From contig NZ_JACBZN010000001.1 of the NCBI RefSeq assembly GCF_013408555.1, positions 2,976,001 through 3,040,000 on the forward strand: a stretch of DNA of 64,000 bases. The letters run 5' to 3'. A model generated the notes under the pieces. That model saw only the letters and a list, made by a program, of their open reading frames with translations. It was not told the DNA's origin and searched no databases. Origin of the DNA: Aeromicrobium tamlense. Lineage in GTDB: Bacteria > Actinomycetota > Actinomycetes > Propionibacteriales > Nocardioidaceae. The number at the start of each line of letters is the position of its first letter. Position 1 is the stretch's first letter. This document shows positions 20,607 through 30,079 of the stretch, in pieces. The translations under genes were made by a program, and so were the position numbers.

Positions 20607-23600
20607 TCAGGCGGACTCGCCCCTGCGGCGGCGTGCGGCGCCGGTGAGGCCGAGGCCCAGACCCAGCGCGACGACGCCCAGGGCGGCGATCGCGGCGGTG
20701 GGACCGCCCGTGTCGGCCAGCGCGTCCTGGTCGCGGTCGGTGCCGGCGCCGTCCTCGTCACCGTCGTCGTCGCCACGGCTGTCGTCGCCACCGTCGGTCG
20801 CGCCGTCGGTGTCGTCGCCGTCCTGGTCCACCGCATCGGGATCGGCGGTGACGTCGACCGTGACGGTGGCCGTGTCGCAGACCGGGGTCGGCGTGGAGTC
20901 GTCGCAGCGCTCGTACTCGAACGAGTCCGTGCCGACGAAGCCCTTGGCCGGCGTGTAGCGCACCGTGCCGTCCGCCAGGACCTCCGCGACGCCGTGCTCG
21001 GGCTGCGTGGTGATCCGCGCGGCCGTGAGCGGGCGACCCGTCCGGCTGGTGTCGTTGTCCTCGACCGCGATGACGACCGGGCGACCCGTGATGGTCGTGG
21101 CCTTGTCGTCACCCGTCTCGACGGCGTTGACCCGGACGGTCACGGGGATCGTGACCGTGTGGCACTGCGTGGGACGCGAGGCGTCGCACACCTCCAGGTC
21201 GAACGCGTCGCTGCCGGAGTAGCTGTCGTTCGGCGTGTAGGTCACGGCACCGGTCTCCGGGTCGACGGCGACCTCACCGTGGGCCGGACGCCCGACGACA
21301 CCCACCGAGCGGGGATCCAGCGCCGCGCCCTCGGAGGTCACGATGTCGGCCAGCGGGACCGTCAGCGCCTCGTCCTGGTCGGTCTCGGCACCCTCGGCGG
21401 CGACCGGCTGGTTGGTGAACGCGTTCGTGACGGTCACCGTCACCGTGGCGGTGTCGCACACGGCGGTCGGCGTGGACGTGTCGCACACCCGGTACTCGAA
21501 CGTGTCCTCGCCCGAGAAGCCGCGCTCCGGCGTGTAGGCGATGCGGCCGTCGGCCTCGACGCGCGTCTCGCCGTGAGCCGGGGCCGTGATGACCACCGGG
21601 TCCGCGAGCGCCTGGCCGGAGGCCGAGTCGTCGTTCTCCTTCACGTCGACGAGCACCTCGGTGGCGAGCGTCGTCGTGGCCGAGTCGTTCGCCGCGGCGA
21701 CCGCGTTCTCGGACACCTCGACCACGATGGTCACGGTGGTGCACTGGGCCGGGACCGAGGTGTCGCAGACGCGGACCTCGAACTCGTCCGTGCCCGAGTA
21801 GCCCGGGTCCGGCGTGTAGGTCAGCTCGCCCGTGGTCGGGTCGACCGTCACGTCACCGTGCTCGGGATCCTTCGGGATCGTGACCGTGGTCGGGTCGAGC
21901 GGCTTGCCCGAGGGATCCACGACGTCGCCCAGCGGGATGTCCTTCGGCGTGTTCTGCGGCGTGGCGACGCCGTCCTCGACCGCGGTCTCCGGGGCGAAGA
22001 CGTTGTCGACCGTGACCGTCACCGTGGCGGTGTCGCACACCGCGGTCGGCGTGGACGTGTCGCAGACCCGGTACTCGAACGTGTCCTCGCCCGAGAAGCC
22101 GTCCTCCGGCGTGTAGGTGATCCGGCCGTCGGACTCCACCACGGCCGAGCCGTGAGCGGGATCCGTCGTCACGGTCGGCGCCGCGAGCGACTGGCCCGAC
22201 TCGCTGTCGTCGTTCGACCGGACGTCGATCGTGCGGGGCGTCTCGACGGACGTCGAGGCCTCGTCGGCGGCGGCCGTGACCGTGTTCGCGCCGACCGTCA
22301 CCGTGACGGTGACCAGCGTGCACTGCACCGGGCTCGAGGTGTCGCACACGCGGACCTCGAACTCGTCGGCACCGGTGTAGCCGGCGGCCGGCGTGTAGGT
22401 GAGCTCGCCCGTCGTCGGGTCGACCGTGACGGTCCCGTGCGAGGGAGCGCCGGGGACGGTCACGCGCGTCGGGTCCAGCGGACGGCCCGAGCTGGAGACG
22501 ACGTCGTCCAGGTCGATCGTCTTCGCGGTGTTGTGCGGCGTCGAGACGCCGTCCTCGGCCGCGGTCCCGTCGGTGAAGACGTTGTCGACGGTCACCGTGA
22601 CGGTGGCGGTGTCGCACACGGCGGTCGGCGTGGACGTGTCGCAGACGCGGTACTCGAAGGTGTCCTCGCCCGAGAAGCCGTCGGCCGGCGTGTAGGTGAT
22701 CCGGCCGTCGGACTCCACCACGGCCGAGCCGTGGGCGGGATCCGTCGTCACGGTCGGCGCCGCGAGCGACTGGCCCGAGGCGGTGGTGTCGTTGCTGCGG
22801 ACGTTGATCATCCGCGGCGTCTCGACCGTCGTCCTGGCGGTGTCGTCGTCAGCGGTGACCGTGTTCGCGCCCACCGTGACGGAGATCGTGACGGTGGTGC
22901 ACTGGACGGGGTCGGACGTGTCGCACACGCGGACGTCGAACGCGTCGTCGCCGGTGTAGCCGTCGTCCGGCGTGTAGGTCAGCTCGCCCGTGGTCGGGTC
23001 GACCGTGACCTCACCGTGGGACGGCTCGTCCGAGACGGTGACCTTGGTCGGGTCGAGCGGCTGGCCGGTCGCGGAGACCACGTCGGCCGGTGGGATGTCC
23101 TTGGCCGTGTTCTGCGGCGTGGTCACGCCGTCCTCGACGGCCGTCTCGCCGGCGAACACGTTCGTGACCGTGACCGTGACCGAAGCGGTGTCGCACACCG
23201 CGGTCGGCGTCGAGGTGTCGCACACGCGGTACTCGAACGTGTCCTCGCCCGAGAAGCCGGCGTCCGGGGTGTAGACGACGCGGCCGTCGATCGTGACCGA
23301 GGTCGTGCCGTGCTCGGGCTCCGAGGTCACGGACGGCAGGGCGAGCGCCTGGCCCGAGGCCGAGGTGTCGTTCTGGCGCACCAGCACCGGCACGGAGGTG
23401 CCGACCGACGTGGTCGCGGTGTCGTCGACCGCGCCCACGGTGTTGGCCGAGACCGTCACCGTGATCGTGACCGTGGTGCACTGCGAGGGGCTCGACGTGT
23501 CACACACGCGGACGTCGAACTCGTCGTCACCGGAGTAGCCCGGATCCGGGGTGTAGGTCAGCTCGCCCGTGACCGGGTCGACCGTCACGTCACCGTGCGC

Positions 23601-26600
23601 GGGGGCGCCGGGGACGGTGACCTTGGTCGGGTCCAGGGGACGGCCCGTCGCCGACGCGACGTCGTCGAGCGGGATGTCCTTGGCGGTGTTCTGCGGCGTG
23701 GTCACGCCGTCCTCGACGGCGGTCTCGTCCACGAAGACGTTGTCGACCGTGACGGTCACCGTGGCCGTGTCGCAGGCGGCGGTCGGCGTCGTGGTGTCGC
23801 AGACGCGGTACTCGAACGTGTCCACGCCGGAGAAGCCGTCGGCCGGCGTGTACGTGATCCGGCCGTCGGACTCCACCACCGCGGAGCCGTGGCCCGGCGC
23901 GGTCGTGACCGTCGGCGCCGCGAACGGCTGGCCCGAGGCGCTGGTGTCGTTGGTCCGGACGTTGATCGTCCGCGGCGTCTCGACGGACGTCGTGGCCTCG
24001 TCGTCGACGGCCGTCACCGTGTTGGCGGTGACCGTGACGGAGATCGTGACGGTGGTGCACTGCGCGGGGTCCGAGGTGTCGCAGACGCGCACCCGGAACT
24101 CGTCGGCACCGACGTAGCCGGGCTCCGGCGTGTAGGTCAGCTCGCCCGTGGTCTCGTCGACCGTCACCTCACCGCGGGCGGGCTGGTTCGCGACGGTGAC
24201 CGTCGTCGGGTCGATCGGCTTGCCGGTCGCGGAGACCACGTCATCGAGCGGGATGTCCTTCGGCGTGTTCTGGCGCGTCGTGACGCCGTCCTCGGCCGCG
24301 GTCTCCTCGGCGAAGACGTTCGTCACCGTGACGGTCACCGTGGCGGTGTCACAGATCGCCGTCGGGGTCGACGTGTCGCAGACGCGGTACTCGAACGTGT
24401 CCACGCCCGAGAAGCCCGCGGCGGGCGTAAAGGTGATCCGGCCGTCGGACTCCACCACGGCCGACCCGTGGGCGGGATCCGTCGTCACGGTCGGCGCCGC
24501 GAAGGGCTGGCCCGAGGCGCTGGTGTCGTTGGTCCGGACGTTGATCGTCCGCGGCGTCTCGACGGACGTCGTGGCCGAGTCGTCCTCGGCGGTCACGACG
24601 TTCGGGGTCACCGTGACGGCGATCGTGACGGTGGTGCACTGGGCCGGGTCCGAGGTGTCGCACACGCGCGCCTCGAACTCGTCGTCGCCGATGAAGCCGG
24701 CGGCGGGCGTGTAGGTGAGCTCGCCCGTCGTCGGGTTCACGCTGACGGTGCCGTGCGCCGGACCGCTGGGGATCGTCACGCGGGTCGGGTCGAGCGGGCG
24801 GCCCGACGCGGAGACCAGGTCGGCCAGCGGGATCCGCTTCGGCGTGTTCTGCGGCGTCGTGACGCCGTCCTCGACCGCGCTCTCGTCGCTGAAGACGTTC
24901 GCGACCGTGATGGTGATCGTCTGGGTGACGTCCTGGCCGGAGGCGTCGCGGAGCGTGTACGTGAAGCTGCCGGTGCCGGAGAACCCGGCGGTCGGGCGGA
25001 AGGTCACGACGCCCGCGTCGAGGCTGACGGTGCCGTTCTGGGCGCCGCCCACGGCGTGCAGCGTGAGGCCCGAGCCCTGGCCGAGCGCCTCGAGGGCGCC
25101 CGCCGTGATCGTCACCGGGGTGCCGACGGTCGTGGACCGGCTGTCCGGGTCCGCCTCGGGCGTGACGTTGATGATGACGGTCACGAGCGTGCCGTCCGAG
25201 GTCCGGTAGGTGAAGGAGTCGGGTCCGGAGTAGCCCGCCGGGGGCGTGTACGTGTAGCGACCGCCGGCGTAGGCGATCGTGCCGCCCTGGACCGAGGTGC
25301 GGTCGTACGTGCCGTTCGAGCTGTCGGTGACCGTGGCCGGGACGTCGACCTGCGTCGCGATGACGACCTGGGTCTCGGCCGAGGTCGGCGGCGCGGGATC
25401 GGGATCCTCGTTGCCGATCGCGTAGGCGCGGTTGATCAGCGGGCCGGGGGTCGAGGGCGCGGTGGCGCGCACGGTGACGACCGCCTCCTGGCCGACCTCG
25501 AGGTAGCCGCCGTTGCAGGTCGCGATCTTCTGCGTCGTGCCGGTCACGACGCACGACGTGTCCGTGCTGGTGACGGAGAGGTTGGCGAGGTCGTTCGGGA
25601 GGATGTCGTTGAGGACGAAGCCCGACGTGTTGCCCGGGCCCTCGTTCTTCACGACGACGCGCCACGTGATCGGGTTGCCGACGACGACCGTGGCCGGGCC
25701 GGTCTTCGTCACGCTGAGCTTGGACGGGAGCGCGGTGGAGCAGTTCGTCGCGTCGCTGCGCTGGTTGGCCGGCGCGGTGACGCGGCTGATCAGCTCGAAG
25801 GTGGGCGACGCCTGGTCGGCGTTCCGGATCGCGATCTGGTACATGAAGCCGTTGGTCGCGATGAGGGCGAGGTTGCCGTTCGTCATCGTGAACGCCGAGC
25901 CGTAGGAGTTCGTCGGCATGACCGCGGTCGGGACGGCGAAGCTCGTGACCGCACCCGTGGTCGGGTTGATCCGGTAGAGCGTGGAGGACTGGCCGTAGTT
26001 CGCGGCCCACAGGTAGCCCTTGAGGAACGTCAGGTCGGCGAAGCGGATGCTCTGCGACAGCGTGATCGTGGTGCGCGTCGGGCGCGGGGTGCTCGTGGCG
26101 CTCGTGACGTTCTTCAGGCCGGCGATCTTCTGGATCGTGGTGGTGCCGGCGTTGCCCGAGGCCACGTAGTAGTTGCCGTCGGCGTCGAACTCGCCGCTGT
26201 CCCACAGGGTGCTGGGAGGTGCGCCCAGGGCGGTGTTCGCATCGCCGAGCGGCGTCACGACGCCCGAGCGGTTGATGCGCGCGAACGAGCCGCGGATGTT
26301 GGTGCCCGAGGTCTGGCCGTAGAACGTGCCGTAGAGGTATTCGTCGGTGGGGTTGAACGCCAGACCGTTGAACACGTTCTGACCGGTGAAGTTCGACCCG
26401 ATCTGGCTCCACTGCGAGCCGCCGGTGGTCGTGTACGAGCCGGAGTTGAGCTTCACCGTGCCGACCGGCTCCTCCGCCTGGGCGAAGAAGCGCGGGACCG
26501 TGCAGTCGAACGCCGGCGCCGGCGCCGCCTCCGCGGCCGGTGCGGGCGCCAGGACCGTCATGGTCCCGGCGAGGCTGAGGGCGATCAGCATGAAGGCTGA

Positions 26601-26645
26601 GGCACAGGTGAGCAGTCGGCTGCGCAGGCGGAACGCCATGGACAT
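20607..26645 (-). CDS. Giant repeat-containing cell-wall-anchored surface protein
   Basis: A 2012-residue secreted protein. A signal peptide ends near AEAAPA (about 40-45). Residues about 60-300 read like a beta-propeller (FNGLAFNPTDEYLYGTFYG, DADGNYYVASGN). A DUF11 domain follows (LSVTKTGPATVVVGNPITWR, about 305-435), then two divergent Ig-like domains. Seven alternating A-B pairs of Ig/cadherin-like repeats occupy about 580-1930 (TGELTYTP and RVCDTS in each). An Asp-rich stalk precedes the C-terminal LADTGG, a hydrophobic helix and RRRR, a LAXTG sorting signal of the type used by class E sortases. The repeats probably hold the propeller away from the wall for adhesion. ATG 26645 is chosen for the GAGAGG site before it. 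Confidence 0.9.
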   Translation of the reverse strand: MSMAFRLRSRLLTCASAFMLIALSLAGTMTVLAPAPAAEAAPAPAFDCTVPRFFAQAEEPVGTVKLNSGSYTTTGGSQWSQIGSNFTGQNVFNGLAFNPTDEYLYGTFYGQTSGTNIRGSFARINRSGVVTPLGDANTALGAPPSTLWDSGEFDADGNYYVASGNAGTTTIQKIAGLKNVTSATSTPRPTRTTITLSQSIRFADLTFLKGYLWAANYGQSSTLYRINPTTGAVTSFAVPTAVMPTNSYGSAFTMTNGNLALIATNGFMYQIAIRNADQASPTFELISRVTAPANQRSDATNCSTALPSKLSVTKTGPATVVVGNPITWRVVVKNEGPGNTSGFVLNDILPNDLANLSVTSTDTSCVVTGTTQKIATCNGGYLEVGQEAVVTVRATAPSTPGPLINRAYAIGNEDPDPAPPTSAETQVVIATQVDVPATVTDSSNGTYDRTSVQGGTIAYAGGRYTYTPPAGYSGPDSFTYRTSDGTLVTVIINVTPEADPDSRSTTVGTPVTITAGALEALGQGSGLTLHAVGGAQNGTVSLDAGVVTFRPTAGFSGTGSFTYTLRDASGQDVTQTITITVANVFSDESAVEDGVTTPQNTPKRIPLADLVSASGRPLDPTRVTIPSGPAHGTVSVNPTTGELTYTPAAGFIGDDEFEARVCDTSDPAQCTTVTIAVTVTPNVVTAEDDSATTSVETPRTINVRTNDTSASGQPFAAPTVTTDPAHGSAVVESDGRITFTPAAGFSGVDTFEYRVCDTSTPTAICDTATVTVTVTNVFAEETAAEDGVTTRQNTPKDIPLDDVVSATGKPIDPTTVTVANQPARGEVTVDETTGELTYTPEPGYVGADEFRVRVCDTSDPAQCTTVTISVTVTANTVTAVDDEATTSVETPRTINVRTNDTSASGQPFAAPTVTTAPGHGSAVVESDGRITYTPADGFSGVDTFEYRVCDTTTPTAACDTATVTVTVDNVFVDETAVEDGVTTPQNTAKDIPLDDVASATGRPLDPTKVTVPGAPAHGDVTVDPVTGELTYTPDPGYSGDDEFDVRVCDTSSPSQCTTVTITVTVSANTVGAVDDTATTSVGTSVPVLVRQNDTSASGQALALPSVTSEPEHGTTSVTIDGRVVYTPDAGFSGEDTFEYRVCDTSTPTAVCDTASVTVTVTNVFAGETAVEDGVTTPQNTAKDIPPADVVSATGQPLDPTKVTVSDEPSHGEVTVDPTTGELTYTPDDGYTGDDAFDVRVCDTSDPVQCTTVTISVTVGANTVTADDDTARTTVETPRMINVRSNDTTASGQSLAAPTVTTDPAHGSAVVESDGRITYTPADGFSGEDTFEYRVCDTSTPTAVCDTATVTVTVDNVFTDGTAAEDGVSTPHNTAKTIDLDDVVSSSGRPLDPTRVTVPGAPSHGTVTVDPTTGELTYTPAAGYTGADEFEVRVCDTSSPVQCTLVTVTVTVGANTVTAAADEASTSVETPRTIDVRSNDDSESGQSLAAPTVTTDPAHGSAVVESDGRITYTPEDGFSGEDTFEYRVCDTSTPTAVCDTATVTVTVDNVFAPETAVEDGVATPQNTPKDIPLGDVVDPSGKPLDPTTVTIPKDPEHGDVTVDPTTGELTYTPDPGYSGTDEFEVRVCDTSVPAQCTTVTIVVEVSENAVAAANDSATTTLATEVLVDVKENDDSASGQALADPVVITAPAHGETRVEADGRIAYTPERGFSGEDTFEYRVCDTSTPTAVCDTATVTVTVTNAFTNQPVAAEGAETDQDEALTVPLADIVTSEGAALDPRSVGVVGRPAHGEVAVDPETGAVTYTPNDSYSGSDAFDLEVCDASRPTQCHTVTIPVTVRVNAVETGDDKATTITGRPVVIAVEDNDTSRTGRPLTAARITTQPEHGVAEVLADGTVRYTPAKGFVGTDSFEYERCDDSTPTPVCDTATVTVDVTADPDAVDQDGDDTDGATDGGDDSRGDDDGDEDGAGTDRDQDALADTGGPTAAIAALGVVALGLGLGLTGAARRRRGESA
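20850..24900 (-). repeat. Seven tandem A-B coding repeats of about 580 bp
   Basis: Inside the surface-protein gene, two Ig-like units of about 95-100 residues alternate seven times. Unit A holds EDGVTTPQNT, DPTTGELTYTP and VRVCDTS. Unit B holds ATTSVETPRT, VVESDGRITYTP and FEYRVCDTSTPTAVCDTATV. The central pairs are very alike in DNA too, while the first and last pairs have diverged. This is the pattern left by recombination within an array. Confidence 0.9.
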
Positions 26646-26951
26646 ACGAGACCTCTCGGGCGGGAGATGCAGAGCACGCAGGAAGGCGCGAGATCGCACC
26701 GTCCGGCGCGACCTGGACCGTCATTGCCGCGGCCCCGAAGGAGCGCGATCCGACTCCCTCAGGATCCGCTCGCCCGGGACGCTACCTGTGACAGAGGGTG
26801 CTGATGGTGTTTTCGGGGCGCGGTCGGCGAAGACCATCCTCAAAGGGTCCCAAAGAACTACACCATCAGGACCAAAGTGTCATGACGCACACCACACGAG
26901 TCACAGGAGGCGCACTCAGAACCACCCGTCGCGTGTCGGCGACGCTGGCGG
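26646..26951 (-). other. Gene-free upstream region of the surface-protein gene
   Basis: These 306 bases lie between the gabD stop and the surface-protein start, both on the minus strand, so they hold the gabD 3' end and the surface-protein promoter. I see a perfect inverted repeat CTGATGGTGT (26801-26810) and ACACCATCAG (26860-26869) with a 49-base gap, and a local lowering of GC around 26840-26890. No riboswitch class or clear terminator was recognised. Confidence 0.5.
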
Positions 26952-28349
26952 CTACGGCGCGAGACCCACGTACTTCGTCTCGAGGTACTCCTCGATGCCC
27001 TCGTCGCCACCCTCGCGACCGAAGCCCGAGGCCTTCATCCCGCCGAACGGCGCGGCCGGGTTAGACACGACGCCCTGGTTGATCCCGACCATGCCGGTCT
27101 CGAGGCCCTCGTAGACCTTGATGGCGCGCGAGTAGCTCTGCGTGAACGCGTAGGCCACGAGGCCGAACTCGGTGTCGTTCGCCATCCGCAGCGCCTCGTC
27201 GTCGTCGGTGAACGTGAAGATCGGCGCGACCGGGCCGAAGATCTCCTCGCGCCAGACGCGGGCCTCGGTCGGGACGCCGGTGAGCACCGTCGGCGGGTAG
27301 AAGTAGCCCGCGCCGGCCGGCACCTCGCCGCCCGTGAGCACCTGCGCACCGTGCTCCTTCGCGTCGTCGACGAGCTCGGCCACCTTGTCGCGCTGCTTCG
27401 CCTCGACCAGCGGACCGACCTCGGCCTGCTCCATCCGCTCGGCGAAGCGCCGCGAGAACTCCTCGGCCAGCGACTCGTGCACGATGAAGCGGTTGGCCGC
27501 GGTGCAGGCCTCGCCGATGTTGCGCATCTTGGCCAGCATGGCGCCGTCGACCGCCTTCTCCAGGTCGGCGTCCTCGAAGACCAGGAACGGGGCGTTGCCG
27601 CCGAGCTCCATCGAGACGCGCAGCACGCCCTCGGCCGCCTGCTCGATCAGGGTGCGGCCCACCTCGGTGGAGCCGGTGAAGGTCAGCTTGCGCAGCCGCG
27701 GGTCACGGATGATCGGCTCCATCACCTCGCCCGTGCTCTTCGTGGTGACGATGTTGAGGACGCCGTCGGGCAGGCCCGCCTCGGTGAGGATCTCGCCCAG
27801 GGTCAGCATCGTGAGCGGCGTGAGCGACGCCGGCTTGACCACCATCGTGCAGCCGGCCGCGATCGCCGGGCCGATCTTGCGGGTGCCCATCGCCAGCGGG
27901 AAGTTCCACGGCGTGATCATGAGGCACGGCCCGACCGGCTGCTTGAGCGTGAGCAGGCGGGTGGCGCCGTTCGGCGCGACCGAGTGCCGGCCCGCGATCC
28001 GCACGGACTCCTCGGCGAACCAGCGGAAGAACTCGGCGCCGTAGGCGATCTCGGCCTTGGACTCGCTGACGGGCTTGCCCATCTCGGCGGTCATCTGCTC
28101 GGCCAGCTCGTCGGTGCGCTCGGTGATGATCTCGAACGCCCGCCGCAGGATCTCGCCACGATCACGCGGGGCCGTGCGCGCCCAGTCGGCCTGCGCGGCC
28201 ACGGCGGCGTCGAGCGCGGCCCGGCCGTCGGCGGCCGAGGCGTCGGCCACCGTGGCCAGCGTCTCCCCCGTCGCCGGGTTCTCGACCTCGAACGTCGCGC
28301 CGCCCTCGGCGTCGCGCCACTGTCCTGCGATGAAGAGCTGGTGGGTCAT
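26952..28349 (-). CDS. gabD: NAD(P)-dependent succinate-semialdehyde dehydrogenase
   Basis: A 465-residue aldehyde dehydrogenase. Visible landmarks are ITPWNFPLAMGTRKIGPAIA (cofactor strand and catalytic Asn), FTGSTEVGRTLIEQA, MELGGNAPFLVFEDADL (general base Glu), GEACTAANRFIVHE (nucleophile Cys), REEIFGPVAPIF and the end PFGGMKASGFGREGGDEGIE. The combination matches the GabD/SSADH group, which oxidises succinate semialdehyde to succinate after GABA transamination. No GABA transaminase is adjacent, so a broader semialdehyde role is possible. It diverges from the membrane hydrolase gene with a 44-base spacer. Confidence 0.9.
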   Translation of the reverse strand: MTHQLFIAGQWRDAEGGATFEVENPATGETLATVADASAADGRAALDAAVAAQADWARTAPRDRGEILRRAFEIITERTDELAEQMTAEMGKPVSESKAEIAYGAEFFRWFAEESVRIAGRHSVAPNGATRLLTLKQPVGPCLMITPWNFPLAMGTRKIGPAIAAGCTMVVKPASLTPLTMLTLGEILTEAGLPDGVLNIVTTKSTGEVMEPIIRDPRLRKLTFTGSTEVGRTLIEQAAEGVLRVSMELGGNAPFLVFEDADLEKAVDGAMLAKMRNIGEACTAANRFIVHESLAEEFSRRFAERMEQAEVGPLVEAKQRDKVAELVDDAKEHGAQVLTGGEVPAGAGYFYPPTVLTGVPTEARVWREEIFGPVAPIFTFTDDDEALRMANDTEFGLVAYAFTQSYSRAIKVYEGLETGMVGINQGVVSNPAAPFGGMKASGFGREGGDEGIEEYLETKYVGLAP

Positions 28350-28393
28350 GTGTCGACGCTACCCCGCACGCGAGAACCCTTCGACCTGTCAGA

Positions 28394-30079
28394 ATGCGGA
28401 CCGTGCTCGACACCTTGCGGGGGGTGCTGCGTCCGACCCTCCCGGGTCTGGTCGGCGCCCTCGTCTTCGCCCTGCTCTCGCTGACCCCTTCGCTGCTGCC
28501 TCGCCCGGCGCTGTTCCAGGGGCTCGTCACCGGCATCACGGCGGTGATCGGCTACGGGCTGGCGGTCGCCCTGGCGTGGGTCTGGCGCGCGTTCGCCGAC
28601 CGCGAGGCGCGCCGGCCGTCGCGACGTGCGTGGCTCTGGACCGTGGGCGTCGGCGTGATCGCCCTCGGCGTCGCCGACATCGTCAGCGTCCGCCAGCAGG
28701 ACCGGGTGCGCGAGCTCATGGGCATGGGCGACGCGAGCGCCTGGCGGTTCGTGACCGTGCCGCTCGTGGCGGTCGTCGTGTTCTGCCTGCTGCTCGCCGC
28801 CGGGCGTGGCCTGCGCCGTGCCGCCCGGTGGCTGTCGGACCTGCTCGCCCGGCGCATCGGTGCGCAGGCCGCGCGGGCCACCGGCTTCGTGGTGGTGGCC
28901 GCCCTGACGTTCTTCACGCTGAGCGGCGTCGTCTACGACAACGTCATCGCCGCCGTGGACTCCTCGTTCGCGCTCGGCGACCAGCAGGTCTCCTCGCGCC
29001 TCGACCCGCCCGAGAGCCCGCTGCGGTCGGGCAGCCCGGAGTCCGAGCTGGCGTGGGAGGACCTCGGCCGGCAGGGTCGTCGCTTCGTGGCGCGGGGGCC
29101 CAGCGGCGACGAGATCGCCGCGTTCACCGGCCGGCCGGCGCTCGACCCCATCCGCGCGTACGCCGGCACCGCGAACGCCGAGGACGTCGAGGAGCGGGCG
29201 CGGCTCGCCGTGGACGACCTCGAGCGGGCCGGCGGCTTCGAGCGGGCGAACCTGCTGGTGGCCGGCACGACCGGCTCGGGCTTCATCGAGCCGAGCGCCT
29301 CGAACTCCTTCGAGTACCTGACCGGCGGCGACTCCGCGATCGTGTCGATGCAGTACTCGCACCTGCCGTCGTGGGTGTCCTTCTTGGTCGACCAGCGCGC
29401 CGCGCGCAACGCCGGGCGCGCGCTGTTCGACGCGGTCTACGAGCGCTGGAGCGCGCTGCCCGCCGACTCCCGGCCGCGGCTGTACCTCTTCGGCGAGAGC
29501 CTCGGCTCGTTCGCGCTCGAGACCGCATTCAGCGGCGAGGCCGACCTGCGCAACCGCACCTCGGGCGGCCTGTTCGTCGGACCGCCCGGATTCAACTCGC
29601 TCTACACCGAGTTCCGCGAGCAGCGCGATCCCGGCAGCCGCGAGATCGAGCCGATCTTCCGCGACGGCCGCACCGTGCGGTTCACGAACGACCCGTGGGG
29701 GCCGACGATCCCGCTGACGCGACCGTGGGACGGGCCGCACGTGCTGTACCTCGTGCACGCGTCGGACCCGATCACGTGGTGGAGCCCCGACCTGATCTGG
29801 AGCAAGCCGGACTGGCTGTCCGAACCGCGCGGCTCGGACGTCGCGAGCGCGATGCGCTGGTACCCGATCATCACGTTCTGGCAGACCTCGGCGGACATGG
29901 CCGTGGGGATGGCCGTGCCGTCGGGCCACGGTCACGACTTCGTCGGCGAGCACGTCGCCGGCTGGGCCTCGGTGCTCCAGCCCGAGGGCTGGACGTCGGC
30001 CGACCTGCGCCGCCTCCAGCAGCAGATCGTCGACGCCGACACCGAGAACGCGGGCGTCCCCCCGTCGCTGCGCGACTGA
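28394..30079 (+). CDS. Membrane alpha/beta-hydrolase (PF10081, former DUF2319)
   Basis: A 561-residue integral membrane protein. Four hydrophobic helices lie in the first 190 residues. The C-terminal domain faces outward and has an alpha/beta-hydrolase pattern: a nucleophile elbow LFGESLGSFALE (Ser about 365) and a late His in PSGHGHDFVGEH. The family is widespread in actinobacteria and may act on lipids or glycolipids of the envelope, but its reaction is not established. The stop at 30077-30079 lies within the first bases of the 88-bp family B repeat. Confidence 0.88.
   Translation: MRTVLDTLRGVLRPTLPGLVGALVFALLSLTPSLLPRPALFQGLVTGITAVIGYGLAVALAWVWRAFADREARRPSRRAWLWTVGVGVIALGVADIVSVRQQDRVRELMGMGDASAWRFVTVPLVAVVVFCLLLAAGRGLRRAARWLSDLLARRIGAQAARATGFVVVAALTFFTLSGVVYDNVIAAVDSSFALGDQQVSSRLDPPESPLRSGSPESELAWEDLGRQGRRFVARGPSGDEIAAFTGRPALDPIRAYAGTANAEDVEERARLAVDDLERAGGFERANLLVAGTTGSGFIEPSASNSFEYLTGGDSAIVSMQYSHLPSWVSFLVDQRAARNAGRALFDAVYERWSALPADSRPRLYLFGESLGSFALETAFSGEADLRNRTSGGLFVGPPGFNSLYTEFREQRDPGSREIEPIFRDGRTVRFTNDPWGPTIPLTRPWDGPHVLYLVHASDPITWWSPDLIWSKPDWLSEPRGSDVASAMRWYPIITFWQTSADMAVGMAVPSGHGHDFVGEHVAGWASVLQPEGWTSADLRRLQQQIVDADTENAGVPPSLRD

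Noticed and set aside
20850..24900. Regular DNA repeats that could be taken for a CRISPR or satellite array.
   Set aside because: The units are about 290 and 580 bases, stay in one open frame and encode Ig-like domains, so they are protein repeats.
20994..26600. A plus-strand open frame of 1868 codons opposite the giant surface-protein gene.
   Set aside because: Its translation is Arg/Gly/Val/Asp-rich with no domain, and it arises because repeated high-GC codons leave few stops on the other strand. The minus-strand product has a signal peptide, known domains and a sorting signal.
26646..26951. A possible cyclic-di-AMP or other riboswitch before the surface-protein gene.
   Set aside because: I could not find the conserved core of any riboswitch class I know in this leader.
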